From the NCBI RefSeq assembly GCF_009746565.1, contig NZ_WRPN01000005.1, positions 186,001 to 250,000 on the forward strand: a stretch of 64,000 nucleotides of DNA. Direction: 5' to 3'. This document shows positions 63,282 through 64,000 of this stretch, piece by piece (position 1 is the stretch's first letter; each line of letters opens with the position of its first letter). Below the pieces are notes generated by a model. That model saw only the letters and a list, made by a program, of their open reading frames with translations. It had not been told where the DNA came from and did no database searches. The stretch comes from Mariniflexile maritimum. Its GTDB lineage: Bacteria; Bacteroidota; Bacteroidia; Flavobacteriales; Flavobacteriaceae. Made by a program: the position numbers and the translations under genes.

Positions 63282-64000
63282 CTATTGATTTGTTTTTAGT
63301 AGATTTTTAACGAGCATTTTTTTTGAAACTTCCGGAAAAAGCTCATCAATAATAAAGGCATATTCCTCGTTATTGCGAAGGGCGTTTTTTAAATGGAATG
63401 TGCCTTTTTCAATATCCTGTAAAGTAAAGAACAAACCTGCCAAACGGTATTGCACCTCGGCGTTTTCTGGATAGGATTCTAGGGCCTGTTCAAAATTGTA
63501 TATGGCCGCCTCGGGTTCGCCCAATTTAATTAATAAGTCGCCACGGCTCAACCAGGTATTTAATTCGTTGTTTCCTAGTTCGAGGGTTTTCTTAAAACCG
63601 CGTTCGGCTTCTTCAAATTGGTTTAAGCGTTGGTTTATTTGTGAATAGAGCTTCCAATAAATAACATTTTCAGAATCGATATTAATGGCTTTGTTAATGT
63701 AATATAATGCCTTTTGATAGTTGCGCTTGCGGTTGTAATAGCGTGTTATGGCAATCCAGCCTTTATCCAACATTGGGTCTTCATGGACTGTTTTGTAAAA
63801 ATACTGTACTGCTAGGTCGTCATTTTTAAGTTTTTCATAACAAAAACCTATGCGCAACAAAGCAAAGGATGAAGGTTCGTCGAGCTCTAGGGTGATGCTG
63901 TAGTTTTCAATGGCTTCCTCAAAACGTTTTAGTTTCTCCAGAACTTTTCCGCGTTCAAGATAGGCGCCTACAAATGTATCGTCGGAAATAATGGCAAAAT
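63282..64000 (-). CDS. Tetratricopeptide repeat protein, 3' part only
   Basis: The C-terminal 239 residues of a gene that runs off the right edge. The frame stays open to position 64000 (FAIISDDTFVGAYLERGKVL), and the first methionine-like codon inside (TTG near 63860) is only an internal Leu. At least six TPR units are visible, with A-x-x-Y/F and the small-hydrophobic pattern (QKALYYINKAINIDSENVIY, EEAERGFKKTLELGNNELNT, EAAIYNFEQALESYPENAEV). It is a protein-interaction scaffold with an unknown partner. A promoter separates it from the DUF368 genes. Confidence 0.9.
   Translation of the reverse strand, partial: FAIISDDTFVGAYLERGKVLEKLKRFEEAIENYSITLELDEPSSFALLRIGFCYEKLKNDDLAVQYFYKTVHEDPMLDKGWIAITRYYNRKRNYQKALYYINKAINIDSENVIYWKLYSQINQRLNQFEEAERGFKKTLELGNNELNTWLSRGDLLIKLGEPEAAIYNFEQALESYPENAEVQYRLAGLFFTLQDIEKGTFHLKNALRNNEEYAFIIDELFPEVSKKMLVKNLLKTNQ

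Noticed and set aside
1-64000. tRNA, rRNA, CRISPR arrays, insertion sequences, prophage or toxin-antitoxin genes
   Set aside because: No clover-leaf-like tracts, spaced repeats, transposase, integrase or phage structural genes were seen on either strand. The gaps are short and every long frame was placed with a housekeeping or envelope protein.

Overview
The window is a 64 kb piece of an AT-rich chromosome from a member of the Flavobacteriaceae (Bacteroidota), probably marine. The evidence is direct: many genes are preceded by a TAnnTTTG promoter box, which is the Bacteroidota sigma factor signature. Two proteins carry type IX secretion (T9SS) C-terminal signals, one type A and one type B. 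Several families are typical of Flavobacteriia (DUF6048, DUF6452, DUF6146, the 'CCC motif' membrane protein, DUF349, paired DUF368 genes). GTG and TTG starts and weak ribosome binding sites are also frequent. I see no rRNA, tRNA, CRISPR array, insertion sequence, integrase or phage gene. It reads as core chromosome with ordinary operons and short non-coding palindromes between them.

Layout. 1-5.9 kb: small membrane and lipoproteins, DUF937, the serine pathway genes serC-serA, and a LuxC-type acyl-CoA reductase divergent from a dicluster ferredoxin. 6.1-9.4 kb: a galactose operon (GntR-type regulator, galK, galT) with a candidate operator. 9.5-16.7 kb: a VIT-type transporter, then a TolC / adaptor / RND efflux operon that ends with a PII-like gene and a DUF2892 membrane protein. 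16.8-19.95 kb: a YdjM-type membrane hydrolase and aguB-aguA (agmatine to putrescine). 20.0-24.3 kb: a secreted protein built of TonB-C-like modules, DUF6048, DUF6452 and rlmD. 24.6-31.2 kb: rocD, small membrane proteins, a Smr protein, a DxDxDG-repeat lipoprotein, a cysteine desulfurase and pepT.

31.4-45.7 kb: pyrD, a secreted M43-type metalloprotease, HMG-CoA lyase, a porin / FMN-binding / four-helix membrane protein cluster, a large outer-membrane beta-barrel protein, guaB, a ClC-like channel with a bile-acid:sodium-symporter-like gene, and a DUF1080 protein. 45.8-51.0 kb: three SurA/PpiC-type periplasmic folding genes followed by a MoxR ATPase. 51.2-58.4 kb: aconitase, mazG, a GT-C glycosyltransferase and a T9SS type B C-type-lectin protein. 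58.4-64 kb: a DUF349 protein, aroE, two tandem DUF368 (undecaprenyl-phosphate translocase family) genes and a TPR protein cut by the window end.

The points most worth a second look are the porin/FMN-binding/four-helix cluster (possible extracytoplasmic flavin electron transfer), the RND operon with a PII-like gene, the protein made of alternating TonB-C modules, the tandem DUF368 pair, the SurA-like trio with one degenerate member, and a class 2 PyrD with cysteine at the catalytic-base position. None of these is proven to be a new system from sequence alone.
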